Shown here: positions 14,947-23,003 of the stretch, one piece after another
Numbering within the stretch: position 1 is the stretch's first letter
Layout of the letters: every line of letters starts with the position of its first letter
Origin: JBBRMQ01 sp038230775
GTDB lineage: Bacteria > Acidobacteriota > Thermoanaerobaculia > Gp7-AA8
Assembly (NCBI GenBank): GCA_038230775.1
Contig: JBBRMQ010000017.1
Span: 1 to 32,323 of the forward strand
DNA length: 32,323 bases
Reading direction: 5' to 3'
The notes under the pieces: generated by a model
What the model saw: only the letters and a program-made list of their open reading frames with translations
What the model was told of the DNA's origin: nothing
Databases searched by the model: none
Position numbers and translations under genes: made by a program

Positions 14947-16108
14947 TCGACACACGCCGGACGATGACACCGGTGGCGTCGTCTTCGATCTGCGCACAGC
15001 CTCGAACCTGCGCGATCAACTCGTCGATGGACTGACATGCTGCCGCGAGCTGATGGATGTGGTCGTAGCCGATCGGCTCACCGTTCAACGATGCCTCGGC
15101 CAGGCCATCCGAGAGCATCAGCATGCGATCTCCGTTCACCAGCGAAAAGGACGTCGCACTGTATTGCGCGTTCTTGCGGACGCCAAGCGGAAATCGCTCC
15201 CCGGTGCAGACAACGATGTCGAATGAGTGATCGGCATGCACGATCAGCGGGTCCGGCATGCCGGCGTTGACCATCGCACCGCGGCCGGTCTTTGGGTCCA
15301 GATGCGCGAACGCCATGGCCACGAATTCGCGCCGCTGCAGATCGGCGCATAGACGTTCGTTGAGCGCGCGCATCACCTGCGCGGGATCACGCGACGTCGC
15401 GAGGAACGGAATGGCAGCCTTGCAGGACGCCATGATGAGGCTCGCCGCGATGCCTTTGCCCGACACGTCGGCGATCAACACCGAGGTCGATCCGTCCTCG
15501 AGGCGCACGACGTCGTAGAAATCGCCGCCGATAATGTGCGCCGCCTCTGTTCGCGCGCTGATGTGAAAGCCGTTCGAATCGATTTCCCGCGGCGGCAGCA
15601 GTCGCTGCTGCACGGCGCGTGCGATCTCGAGTTCCTTCTCCGCGTACTCGTGTTCCTTCAGCCGCTCGATCGTCTGCCGCAGTCGATCGTTGCGTTTGCG
15701 GTTGTGATGAAGGATGAAGCCGAGGACGCAGGTGACGAGGCACGCGGCGACGATGGAGTAAATGAAGTGAAAGCTGTGGAACCGGAATTCATCCTTTTCC
15801 GCACCGTAGATCGACGCCACGACCAGCAGGCCGGAGAAGAACCCGAGCCACGCGCCCAGCGAGTAGATGACCGTGCGAAAAACGATCGGCATCCGACTCT
15901 GCTCGATGGCCCAGCTCAACATCGTCTCCAGGCCGCGGCTGTCAATCCAGATCGAGAGCGCGAGGATCACGTTGCGAACGAAGGTGTGAAACGGCTGCAG
16001 CTCATGCTTGCCGCCGCTCTCGATCATCGTGACCGCACATCCGAGCACGATCGTCAGTAGCGATTCGCGCAGGAAGTCGGTCCATCTTCGCCAGCCGTAA
16101 GTGCGCAT
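14927..16108 (-). CDS. Membrane-bound PP2C/SpoIIE-type serine phosphatase (RsbU-like)
   Basis: A 393-residue protein. The N-terminal half has hydrophobic segments (about 14-30, 40-55, 76-98, 112-134). A coiled-coil linker follows (about 137-170, ending RAVQQRLLPP), then a SpoIIE/PP2C phosphatase domain. The metal-binding motifs GGDFYDVV, ADVSGKGIAASL, LSDGLAEA and EDDATGVIV are intact. Such enzymes dephosphorylate anti-sigma-antagonist proteins in partner-switching stress pathways, but no STAS or anti-sigma partner is nearby. The ATG at 16108 is chosen because the frame upstream only runs through a palindromic repeat. The last residues (VGPVL) and the stop are encoded by another palindrome, so the C-terminus may be a repeat-derived addition. 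Confidence 0.9.
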   Translation of the reverse strand: MRTYGWRRWTDFLRESLLTIVLGCAVTMIESGGKHELQPFHTFVRNVILALSIWIDSRGLETMLSWAIEQSRMPIVFRTVIYSLGAWLGFFSGLLVVASIYGAEKDEFRFHSFHFIYSIVAACLVTCVLGFILHHNRKRNDRLRQTIERLKEHEYAEKELEIARAVQQRLLPPREIDSNGFHISARTEAAHIIGGDFYDVVRLEDGSTSVLIADVSGKGIAASLIMASCKAAIPFLATSRDPAQVMRALNERLCADLQRREFVAMAFAHLDPKTGRGAMVNAGMPDPLIVHADHSFDIVVCTGERFPLGVRKNAQYSATSFSLVNGDRMLMLSDGLAEASLNGEPIGYDHIHQLAAACQSIDELIAQVRGCAQIEDDATGVIVRRVSSVGPVL

Positions 16109-16131
16109 AAACTTGCATCGCTTCGCGACGC

Positions 16132-16189
16132 GTTGACAGTGGACGGTGGACAGTTGACAGGAGCACGCCGTCAACCGTCAACTGTCAAC
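16132..16189. repeat. Palindromic repeat type B, copy 2
   Basis: GTTGACAGTGGACGGTGGAC at 16132-16151 faces its near-complement at 16170-16189 (two mismatches). The left arm adds CAGTTGAC. The unit matches the copy at 3731-3800. Here it lies between the divergent starts of the phosphatase (minus) and SDR reductase (plus) genes, followed by a GCGCGC-rich palindrome up to the ATG at 16209, so it must sit within or next to the promoters. Confidence 0.88.
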
Positions 16190-16208
16190 GCGCGCGCAGC
16201 GCGCACGC

Positions 16209-17231
16209 ATGCCAAAAATTCTTCTCACCGGATTTCCCGGCTTTCTCGGATCCGAGCTCCTGCCGCGCCTTCTGGCCCGTGATCCGGCGGCGAATGCCGT
16301 CTGTCTGGTGCAGCCGCGGTTTGCGGCGCTGGCACGTGAGAGGGCCCGCGCGCTCGGCGCACGCGTCGAGATCGCGGAGGGCGACATCACAGCGCCGATC
16401 GCCCTCGCTCCCGATTTCGACGAGATCTACCATCTCGCGGCGATCTACGACCTGAGCGTGACGCGCGATCTCGGCATGCGAGTGAATGTCGATGGCACAC
16501 GCAACATGCTCGACTTCGCCGAGCGATGCCCCCGCATGGATCGCTTTCACTACGTTTCAACCTGCTATGTGAGCGGCCGGCACGACGGCATGTTCTTCGA
16601 GGACGACCTCGACGTCGGCCAGTCGTTCAACAACTACTATGAAGAGACGAAGTTTCTCGCCGAGCGCGACGTGCGGCAACGGTCGCTGCCGGCGACCATC
16701 TACCGCCCTTCCGTGGTGGTGGGCGACAGCAGAACCGGCGCCACGCAGAAATTCGACGGCCCGTACTTCGTGATCCAGTGGCTCATGCGTCAGCGGCGTG
16801 TCGCGCTCCTGCCCGTCATCGGCAAGCCGCGGAACTTCACGTTCAACGTCGTGCCAAGCGATTTCGTCATCGACGCGATCGATCAGCTGAGCGCCAGCGG
16901 CGCCGCCACGTGCTATCAACTGGCGGATCCCGATCCGCTCACCGTCGACGAGACGATCCGGGTCATCGCTCGCGTGACGGGGCGCCGCATCATCCGCGTG
17001 CCCCTGCCGAAGTCCGTCGCGAAATTCGCAATCGGGCGCGTTCCCGGAGTCGATCGGCTGATGCGCATTCCGGCACCGGCAATCGACTACTTCGTCCATC
17101 CCACCTCCTACGACACCTCGAATGTCGAGCGCGACCTCGGCATCTCGCCGCCGCGCTTCGCGGATTACGCCGAAGCGCTGGTCCGCTTCTTCGAGACGCA
17201 TCGCGACATCAGGTCGACGGCGATGGCGTAG
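16209..17231 (+). CDS. Extended SDR: NAD(P)-dependent epimerase/reductase
   Basis: A 340-residue extended short-chain dehydrogenase. The N-terminal LLTGFPGFLGSELL gives the TGxxGxxG cofactor site, a DIT segment near residue 60 binds the adenine part, and the YxxxK active site is YYEETK (about 142-147), preceded by the VSTCYVSG strand. IYRPSVVVGDS is typical of the NAD-binding_4 (male-sterility-like) and sugar epimerase groups. The substrate is not clear: candidates are a nucleotide sugar, a fatty acyl-thioester or a sterol-like compound. No clear SD lies upstream of the ATG. The 3' end overlaps the convergent MFS gene by 23 bases. Confidence 0.88.
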   Translation: MPKILLTGFPGFLGSELLPRLLARDPAANAVCLVQPRFAALARERARALGARVEIAEGDITAPIALAPDFDEIYHLAAIYDLSVTRDLGMRVNVDGTRNMLDFAERCPRMDRFHYVSTCYVSGRHDGMFFEDDLDVGQSFNNYYEETKFLAERDVRQRSLPATIYRPSVVVGDSRTGATQKFDGPYFVIQWLMRQRRVALLPVIGKPRNFTFNVVPSDFVIDAIDQLSASGAATCYQLADPDPLTVDETIRVIARVTGRRIIRVPLPKSVAKFAIGRVPGVDRLMRIPAPAIDYFVHPTSYDTSNVERDLGISPPRFADYAEALVRFFETHRDIRSTAMA

Positions 17232-18540
17232 CGTTCACCTCGTCCCAGATCTTCACGTCCTTGCTCTCGCGCAGGAAGAGCGAGCCGATGACGAACGTCG
17301 TGCTGGCCACGATGATCGGATACCAGAGACCCGCATAGATGTTTCCCGTCTTCGCCACCACGGCGGAGGCGATGAGCGGCGTGAAGCCACCAAACCATCC
17401 GTTGCCGAGGTGGTACGGGAGCGAGAGTGAGGTGTAGCGGATCTTCGCCGGAAAGGCTTCGACCAGGAACGCGGCGATGGGACCGTAGACCATCGTCACG
17501 AAGAGGACCTGAACGAGGATGAGCAGCGTGAGCATCACGGCGTTCGCGGAGTTCGCTTTCATCGCATGATAGATCGGGATGTAGAGCAGCGCGGCGAGAA
17601 GGTTGCCGGTCATCATCACCTTCTTGCGGCCGATGCGGTCAGACAGCGCGCCGAAGACGATGAAGAACGGCGTGCCGATCGCGAGGGCAACCGCCACGAT
17701 GATGTTGGCGCGCACGAAGTCGACCTTGAGAATGCTCTGCAGAAAGATGAGCGCGTAGAACTGGCCGGTGTACCAGACGACGGCCTGCCCCGCCGTGGCG
17801 CCGAAGAGCACGAGCATCATCACGCCCCAGTTGCGGCCGCTGCCGAGCGAATCGCGAAGCGGTGCGGTGGAGGTACGGCCGGCATTCTTCAATTGCGTGA
17901 AGAGCGGCGACTCCCGCAGCCTCATGCGGATGTAGAGCGACATCACGACGAGGAGCACCGACAAGAGGTATGGGATCCGCCAGCCCCACGCCTTGAAATC
18001 GGCTTCCGTCATCGAGGTGCGCACGGCCAGGATCACGCCTAACGAGACGAAGAGGCCGAGCGTCGCCGTGGTCTGAATGAAACTCGTGTAGAAGCCACGG
18101 CGTTTGTCCGGAACGTGTTCCGCAACGTAGACCGCTGCGCCGCCATATTCGCCGCCTAACGCCAGGCCCTGCACGAGCCGCAGCAGCACGAGGATGATCG
18201 GCGCCGCGACGCCGATGCGCTCGTAGGTCGGCAGCAGGCCGATGACGAACGTCGCGCCACCCATGATCATCAACGTAACGAGAAATGCGTACTTGCGCCC
18301 GATGAGATCGCCGACGCGGCCGAAGACAATCGCGCCGAACGGGCGGACGGCGAATCCGGTGCCGAAGGCCGCCAGCGTCGAGAGCAGGGCCACCGTCGGA
18401 TTGCCCTTTGGGAAGAAGACACCCGACATGATCGTCGCCAGGCTGCCGAACAGATAGAAGTCGTACCACTCGATCATCGTCCCCGCGGCGGAGGCGAAGA
18501 TCACCTTCCAGACAGAAGTCTCGCCCTCGGTTGTGGCCAT
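17209..18540 (-). CDS. MFS transporter, metabolite:H+ symporter type
   Basis: A 443-residue, about 12-TM major facilitator. The loop 2-3 signature GRVGDLIGRKYAF, the segment RLVQGLALGGEYGGAAVYVAEH (in two overlapping parts) and SDRIGRKKVMM place it in the metabolite:H+ symporter group, whose members take up organic acids or osmolytes such as proline, betaine, citrate, ketoglutarate or shikimate. The true substrate is unknown. On the minus strand CAGAAT lies 8 bases before the ATG, another possible leaderless start. Two in-frame TTA-GGC Leu-Gly codon pairs (18040 and 18157) occur here. Confidence 0.93.
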   Translation of the reverse strand: MATTEGETSVWKVIFASAAGTMIEWYDFYLFGSLATIMSGVFFPKGNPTVALLSTLAAFGTGFAVRPFGAIVFGRVGDLIGRKYAFLVTLMIMGGATFVIGLLPTYERIGVAAPIILVLLRLVQGLALGGEYGGAAVYVAEHVPDKRRGFYTSFIQTTATLGLFVSLGVILAVRTSMTEADFKAWGWRIPYLLSVLLVVMSLYIRMRLRESPLFTQLKNAGRTSTAPLRDSLGSGRNWGVMMLVLFGATAGQAVVWYTGQFYALIFLQSILKVDFVRANIIVAVALAIGTPFFIVFGALSDRIGRKKVMMTGNLLAALLYIPIYHAMKANSANAVMLTLLILVQVLFVTMVYGPIAAFLVEAFPAKIRYTSLSLPYHLGNGWFGGFTPLIASAVVAKTGNIYAGLWYPIIVASTTFVIGSLFLRESKDVKIWDEVNATPSPST

Positions 18541-18847
18541 GACTGGCGATTCTGAAGCGCAGCGAGATATTTGTCGATTGTCGCGGTGTGCTTGAACACG
18601 AAGCGAAATGTAGCGGTCATGATGAGAAGAAGATCCTTGTCATCCCGAGCGTAGCGAGGGACCGGTGTGGGTTGGGTGGCTCGACGAACCGCCCGACCCA
18701 CACCGGTCCCTCGCTACGCTCGGGATGACGTAGTAACGGGCTCATTGAAATGAAAATCACCCTGTAACCGAAACGTCCGCACGGCATCCAATCCATGGAA
18801 CGTTCACCAGCCGTAACACGTTGGAGATGAACGCAGGAGGTCCAATT
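18541..18847. other. Divergent intergenic region
   Basis: This gap of about 300 bases lies between the divergent MFS and msrB starts. It holds the MFS -10 candidate (18549-18554, minus), a 34-bp palindrome (18639-18729) and, near 18740-18830, presumably the msrB promoter, for which I see no convincing boxes. No small gene or RNA is evident. Confidence 0.6.
18639..18729. repeat. Palindromic repeat type D, copy 2 (perfect 34-bp arms)
   Basis: Bases 18639-18672 and 18696-18729 are perfect 34-base reverse complements with a 23-base loop. The arm reads from GTCATCCCGAGCG through GGGACCGGTGTGGGT. The perfect arms suggest a recent insertion or strong selection. The other copy (10324-10436) is diverged. 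Its position between divergent genes makes a simple terminator role unlikely. Confidence 0.93.
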
Positions 18848-19381
18848 TTGAGCAAGCGAAGTGTGCAGTTGTTGGTGGCAGCAGCCGCGGTCGTCATCCT
18901 GGCCGCAAAAGGAGGTTCGATGGACAACTACAAGAAGCCGAACGATGGCGAGCTGAAGAGCAAGCTCACGCCGATTCAGTACGAGGTCACGCAGCACGAA
19001 GGGACGGAACCTCCGTACAAGAATCAGTACTGGGATAACCACCAGGCCGGCATCTACGTCGACGTCATTTCCGGCGAGGTGCTGTTCAGCTCCCTCGACA
19101 AGTTCGAGTCCGGCACCGGCTGGCCGAGCTTCACCAAGCCGCTGGAGCCCGCGAACGTGGTCAACAAGACCGACCGTAAGTTTTTCATGTCCCGCACCGA
19201 AGTCCGTTCCAAACACGCCGACTCTCACCTCGGCCACGTTTTCGATGACGGGCCGGCGCCGACCGGTCAGCGCTACTGCATGAACTCCGCGTCGATGCGC
19301 TTCATCCCCGTGGAGAAGCTCGAGGCCGAAGGCTACGGCAAGTACCTCCCGCTCTTTCATCAGCAGGCCGCACACAAGTAG
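18848..19381 (+). CDS. msrB: Peptide-methionine (R)-S-oxide reductase, membrane-anchored or exported form
   Basis: MsrB reduces methionine-R-sulfoxide in damaged proteins. The family motifs are YEVTQHEGTEPPYKN, YWDNHQAGIYVDVISGE, SGTGWPSF, SKHADSHLGHVFDDGPAPTG and RYCMNSASMRF, the last with the catalytic Cys. The zinc-binding CxxC pairs of some MsrB types are absent. From the TTG at 18848 (AGGAGGT at 18835-18841, 6 bases upstream) the product is 177 residues with a hydrophobic segment (about 6-18), so it would be exported or anchored. A second start with its own strong SD lies at 18920 and would give a 153-residue cytoplasmic enzyme. An ATG at 18827 in the same frame has no good SD. The stop is 17 bases before the next gene. 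Confidence 0.93.
   Translation: MSKRSVQLLVAAAAVVILAAKGGSMDNYKKPNDGELKSKLTPIQYEVTQHEGTEPPYKNQYWDNHQAGIYVDVISGEVLFSSLDKFESGTGWPSFTKPLEPANVVNKTDRKFFMSRTEVRSKHADSHLGHVFDDGPAPTGQRYCMNSASMRFIPVEKLEAEGYGKYLPLFHQQAAHK
18907..18922 (+). promoter_or_regulatory. Internal SD and ATG giving a short MsrB form
   Basis: AAAAGGAGG (18907-18915) lies 4 bases before an in-frame ATG (18920). It comes right after the hydrophobic segment and 12 codons before the conserved MsrB domain. Translation from here would skip the export segment. Confidence 0.7.
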
Positions 19382-19385
19382 CGCG

Positions 19386-19391
19386 CATAAT
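19386..19391 (+). promoter_or_regulatory. CATAAT -10 box, leaderless start of amidohydrolase
   Basis: CATAAT is followed by 7 bases and the ATG at 19399. No SD is visible. The box lies 5 bases after the msrB stop codon, so the amidohydrolase has its own promoter despite being close behind msrB. Confidence 0.55.
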
Positions 19392-19398
19392 CGCGCGC

Positions 19399-20706
19399 AT
19401 GAAGAGCGCGCTCGTCCTTCTCACCACTCTGGCAATCGCAACTGCCGCCGCCGGTCAGCCGCTCGTGCTGGCCGGCGGTCGGCTGATCGACGGTTACGGC
19501 GGGCCTCCGCTCGAGAACGCCGTCATCATCATCGACGGCAACACCGTTCGCGCAGTCGGCGCAGAGGGGACTCTCGCGATCCCCGACGGTGCGAAGGTGA
19601 TCGACACCAACGGCTACACCGTCATGCCCGGGATCATGGACATGCACGTCCACCTGATGATCCTCGGTCACGGCAACTACGATCACTGGGACGAGGTGTA
19701 CCCGCCGCAGTTCCGCGACGTCGTGATGCCGATTTCGGCGAAGGAGCTGTTGATGGCCGGTGTGACCACGGCGCGCGATCTTGGTGCGCCGCTGGACGAC
19801 ATCGTCGCGGTGAAGAACAGCATCAACCGCGGGGAGATCCCCGGACCCCGCCTCTTCGTATCCGGCCCGTTTCTGCAGAAGACATCGCCTCCGCTCGAGA
19901 CGCGCTGGCGTTGGGCCGTGAACGGCCCGGAAGACGCGCGGCGGAAAGTCGACATCGTCGTCGACGGCGGCGCGGACGTCATCAAGATGATCGATCAGGA
20001 TCAGATGACTCAGGAGGAAGTAAACGCGATCGTCGATCAGGCGCACAAACGCGGCAAGACAGTCGTGGCGCACGCGCATCGATCGGAGGAGATCCGCCGG
20101 GGACTGAAGGCGGGAGTGGATTGCTTCGAGCACACGGGGCTCGCGACGAAACCCGGCTACGAGGAGGACATCCTGCAAGGCCTTCGCGACCGCAACGCGA
20201 CGCTGTACTGGACGCCGACGATCGAGGGCCTCTTCCTCTACGACTACACGGTGCGCAACCCGGAACGCCTGGACGATCAGCGGCTGAGGAATGATCTTCC
20301 CGCGGCAATGTACAAGGACGTCCGCGATTCCCTCCGCGACCCCGCGCACCTTGGCTACTTCACGCTGACGTCGCGGCGTCTGCCGACGCTGCAGAACAAG
20401 TTCAACCAGCTTCGCGCGACCGGAGTCACGATGATCATCGGCACCGATTCCGGCATTCCGTTCAACTTCCACTTCGATTCGACGTGGCGCGAGATGAAGA
20501 TGTGGCAGGACTTCGGCGTGCCGCCGATGGACATCATTCGCGCGGCAACGTACTGGCCGGCGCAACTTCTGAAGCAGCCGAAGCTCGGAACGGTCGCTCC
20601 CGGTCAGCTCGCGGACATCATCGTCGTCGACGGCGATCCGCTCACCGACATGGGCTCGATGCGGCACATCGTGCACGTCGTGAAGGACGGGAAGGTCTAC
20701 AAGTAG
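19399..20706 (+). CDS. Exported amidohydrolase
   Basis: A 435-residue metal-dependent hydrolase of the amidohydrolase superfamily. Residues 1-19 form a signal peptide ending AAAG. Metal ligands are visible: His83 and His85 (DMHVH), VVAHAH about residue 225, CFEHTG about 245 and the late Asp in GTDSGIPF. The C-terminal PGQLADIIVVDGDPL is the usual closing beta-sandwich strand. Related exported enzymes include imidazolonepropionase-like and Xaa-Pro/X-Lys dipeptidases; the substrate is not assigned. A second, unrelated-size amidohydrolase fusion is at 23164-26568. The gene is followed directly by a four-hairpin repeat. Confidence 0.9.
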   Translation: MKSALVLLTTLAIATAAAGQPLVLAGGRLIDGYGGPPLENAVIIIDGNTVRAVGAEGTLAIPDGAKVIDTNGYTVMPGIMDMHVHLMILGHGNYDHWDEVYPPQFRDVVMPISAKELLMAGVTTARDLGAPLDDIVAVKNSINRGEIPGPRLFVSGPFLQKTSPPLETRWRWAVNGPEDARRKVDIVVDGGADVIKMIDQDQMTQEEVNAIVDQAHKRGKTVVAHAHRSEEIRRGLKAGVDCFEHTGLATKPGYEEDILQGLRDRNATLYWTPTIEGLFLYDYTVRNPERLDDQRLRNDLPAAMYKDVRDSLRDPAHLGYFTLTSRRLPTLQNKFNQLRATGVTMIIGTDSGIPFNFHFDSTWREMKMWQDFGVPPMDIIRAATYWPAQLLKQPKLGTVAPGQLADIIVVDGDPLTDMGSMRHIVHVVKDGKVYK

Positions 20707-20709
20707 TCA

Positions 20710-20813
20710 ATGGAGCGCCGGCGTCCTCGCCGGCCGTACCGCCGGCGTCTCGCCGGCCATTCTGCGGCCGCCGGGACGGCGGCGGAACGGCCACCGGGAC
20801 GGTGGCGCTACAG
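20710..20813. repeat. Four-hairpin repeat cluster type F
   Basis: Four consecutive GC hairpins are present: GCCGGCG-TCCT-CGCCGGC (20717-20734), GCCGGCG-TCT-CGCCGGC (20741-20757), GCCGCC-GGGAC-GGCGGC (20667-type motif at 20767-20783) and GCCACC-GGGAC-GGTGGC (20790-20806). The first two carry GTCCTCG or GTCTCG loops and the last two the reverse-orientation loop. TGGAGCG at the left end faces GCGCTACA at the right end. It fills the whole gap between two convergent genes and could act as a two-way terminator or mRNA-end protector. Confidence 0.85.
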
Positions 20814-20814
20814 A

Positions 20815-21450
20815 TTATCGAACCTCCGCCACAGCCGCGTTGTCGATTGCGAGCGTCTCGCGATTCTGTAAGAACACCACGACTCCGATGTTGCGCCACG
20901 AGGCCTCGACGGGCACCTTGACTTCGCCGTTTGTCACGCGCAGCAGGCGCCGCACGATGGCGTCGTCGTTCGCGGTGCGTCCTGAGTTCTCCCCCGCCCG
21001 GATGCTCGTCGTCGCGTCGTTCTGAAACAACGCAAGCATCACGTCATCGCTCGACGGCGCATCGGCATGAACGCTGGCGGTCACCGTGTTGAAGGTGCGC
21101 GTCGCGGTGACGCTCACCTTTCCCACGGCGGGCCGGCTGGACGCCAGCGCCGATTTCAGCGCGCTCGCCTGCGAGCCCACGAACTGCGCGGTTCCGTTGA
21201 CGACCATCTGCGGCGTGTACGCGGAGTTGAGGTGCATCGCACGCACGTACTGCGACTGCCGCTCGGTCCATTGATGCGAAGAGAACGGGTCGCGCCAGCC
21301 GAGGTGGTCCCAATAGTCGACGTGGTAGGCAAGCGCTACGACGCCCGGCTGGTTGCGGACCTTCGAAAGCAGCTCATCCGCCGGCGGACAACTGGAGCAA
21401 CCCTGCGACGTGAACAACTCGAGAACGACGACCGCTAAGACGTTGACCAT
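20815..21450 (-). CDS. DUF1223 thioredoxin-like protein
   Basis: A 211-residue DUF1223 protein with a thioredoxin-like start: VVLELFTSQGCSSCPPADELL has the CxxC pair Cys18 and Cys21, followed by HVDYWDHLGWRDPFSS, a very typical segment of this family, and the YTPQMVVNG cis-proline-type loop. Members are often exported and of unknown function, possibly redox-related. Here the start at 21450 (GAGGAGCAGGA just upstream) gives only a short hydrophobic N-terminus, so export is uncertain. Its 5' end overlaps the EamA gene stop by 16 bases, so the two are one operon. One of the few TTA codons not followed by GGC is here. Confidence 0.88.
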   Translation of the reverse strand: MVNVLAVVVLELFTSQGCSSCPPADELLSKVRNQPGVVALAYHVDYWDHLGWRDPFSSHQWTERQSQYVRAMHLNSAYTPQMVVNGTAQFVGSQASALKSALASSRPAVGKVSVTATRTFNTVTASVHADAPSSDDVMLALFQNDATTSIRAGENSGRTANDDAIVRRLLRVTNGEVKVPVEASWRNIGVVVFLQNRETLAIDNAAVAEVR

Positions 21451-22346
21451 TCCTGCTCCTCTTTCGTTCGCTTCTGCACCAGCGCGACGCCGATGAGAAT
21501 GATGCACATCGCCAGAATCGAGATCCACGTCAGGCGCTCGTGAAGCACGAGCCAGCCGAGGATCACGGCGACGACGGGGTTGATGTAGGCGTACAGCGAC
21601 AGGTTCGTGGTCCGCATGTGACGCACCGCGTAAACGTACGACGTGTAGGCGAGAACGGACCCGAACAGCGTGAGGTAGGCGAGCGCCATCACCGTATCTG
21701 ATGCCATTCGGAACCTTCTGGTTTCACCGATGGCGATCCCGACGATCGTGACCGCGATTCCACCGCTGAGCATCTGGATCGCGGACGACATCAATGGAGG
21801 AACGTCCGCCAGGTTGTACTTCGCCCGCACCGTTCCGTACTGCCAGGCGATGCAGCCGGCCTGAATTCCGAGCGCGCCGAGGACGAAGTTCCGGTCGAAC
21901 GCACCGCCGGCGCCCGCGGGCGTGACGAGCATCGCCACGCCGGCGAAACCGAGGAGCATGCCTGCGGTGCGACGGACGTCGAGCCGATCGCCCGAGGTTT
22001 TGAATCGCTCCATGATCGCCACCCAGAACGGCGACGTCGCAACGAACAGTGCCGCGAGACCGCTCGGCACCCACTGCTCAGCCCACACCACTGCGAAGTT
22101 GCCGATGCAGACGAGCAGGATGCCGACGATCACCAGCTCCGCGATCACTCGGCGCGATCGCGGCAGCGCTTCGCCGCGAGCCAGCGCAATCGCCAGAAGA
22201 ATGACGCCCGCGATGGTGAAGCGGGCGCCGGTGAGAAGCATCGGGGTCATGGTCCGCACCGCGATGCGAATTGCGAGATACGTCGTGCCCCAGACGATGC
22301 AGACTACAGCGAACGCCGCGTATGCGAGTGCGTTAGAACGCGCCAA
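21435..22346 (-). CDS. EamA/DMT-family transporter
   Basis: A 303-residue, 10-TM drug/metabolite transporter. It has two EamA repeats: VCIVWGTTYLAIRIAVR in the first half, and VLAYTSYVYAVRHM with LYAYINPVVAVILGWLVLHE in the second, the latter being very typical. Members export amino acids or other metabolites; the substrate is not clear. The likely start is TTG at 22346, which lies inside the end of the upstream small gene (overlap 22333-22346). TAGCAT lies 9 bases before the start, giving a possible second promoter. Confidence 0.9.
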   Translation of the reverse strand: MARSNALAYAAFAVVCIVWGTTYLAIRIAVRTMTPMLLTGARFTIAGVILLAIALARGEALPRSRRVIAELVIVGILLVCIGNFAVVWAEQWVPSGLAALFVATSPFWVAIMERFKTSGDRLDVRRTAGMLLGFAGVAMLVTPAGAGGAFDRNFVLGALGIQAGCIAWQYGTVRAKYNLADVPPLMSSAIQMLSGGIAVTIVGIAIGETRRFRMASDTVMALAYLTLFGSVLAYTSYVYAVRHMRTTNLSLYAYINPVVAVILGWLVLHERLTWISILAMCIILIGVALVQKRTKEEQEWSTS

Positions 22347-22671
22347 CCTTGCACGATGCTAACACCTCGACCGGCGCACGCTTGACGCGCGCGACCGCGG
22401 GACGCGGGTAGCGGTACTCCGAACGCTGCTCGGCGACGCGAAGCAGATCGCGCTTGAGATAGTCGACCTTGACGAGCGCTGCCGCGTCGCTGAGAAGGCG
22501 ACGCAGCGCCTGCCGGCTGAAAATGATCGTGCGAAGCTTCATCGCACCGCTGCGCACCGCGTAACGGATGACGTCGCGCTCCGGCGAGCAGGCACGCAGT
22601 GCCGAAGGCTCCAGCACGCTGACGATTTCCTCCGCCAGCTTCGTTTCGTCCATGCTCTTGATCGTGGTCAT
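22333..22671 (-). CDS. Small hypothetical protein
   Basis: A 112-residue protein of unknown function that is mostly helical and basic at its C-terminus, with no membrane segment. GGAGG lies 9 bases before its ATG. It overlaps the EamA transporter gene by 14 bases and so heads the operon small protein-EamA-DUF1223. I recognise no motif. Codon use looks coding. Confidence 0.65.
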   Translation of the reverse strand: MTTIKSMDETKLAEEIVSVLEPSALRACSPERDVIRYAVRSGAMKLRTIIFSRQALRRLLSDAAALVKVDYLKRDLLRVAEQRSEYRYPRPAVARVKRAPVEVLASCKVGAF

Positions 22672-22734
22672 CGTCGTTTGCCTCCGAGTTATAGACGACC
22701 CAACGCCCGAAAAGTTGCGAGAATCGGATGTGTC

Positions 22735-22986
22735 ATGCAGGTAACGTTCGCGAAGATCGGCAAGACCGCCCTGGCAAAACCGAATGAGACGGTGCTCGAT
22801 GTTGCGCGCCGCGCAGGCGCGCCGATCGGCAATTCATGCGGCGGCATCGGCGTGTGCGGCCGCTGCCGCGTCACTCTCGTTGACGGAGACGTATCGCCGC
22901 CGACACGTTTTGAAACATCTGACAAGCGGCTCGCGTGTCAGATGATCGTTGTTGGTGACTGTGTCGTGACGACTTCGTACTGGTGA
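22735..22986 (+). CDS. 2Fe-2S ferredoxin
   Basis: An 83-residue plant-type 2Fe-2S ferredoxin. The cluster ligands are Cys35, Cys41 and Cys44 (CGGIGVCGRC) and Cys68 (LACQ), exactly the family spacing, and the fold-start VTFAKIGK and ETVLDVARRAG are typical. It would carry electrons in the cytoplasm. No partner oxidoreductase is next to it. The ATG at 22735 is chosen from the domain start; GAGAAT lies 10 bases upstream. An 18-bp tandem repeat begins 17 bases after the stop. Confidence 0.93.
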   Translation: MQVTFAKIGKTALAKPNETVLDVARRAGAPIGNSCGGIGVCGRCRVTLVDGDVSPPTRFETSDKRLACQMIVVGDCVVTTSYW

Positions 22987-23003
22987 GAGACGGATTCTAT
23001 TTC

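Noticed and set aside
16109..16174. N-terminal extension of the phosphatase upstream of its ATG at 16108
   Set aside because: The extra codons would be translated from the palindromic repeat and give a Cys-rich stretch unlike the family.
18740..18830. ECF-sigma promoter upstream of msrB (GGAAC near 18797)
   Set aside because: Only a weak -35-like word; no convincing -10 at the proper distance.
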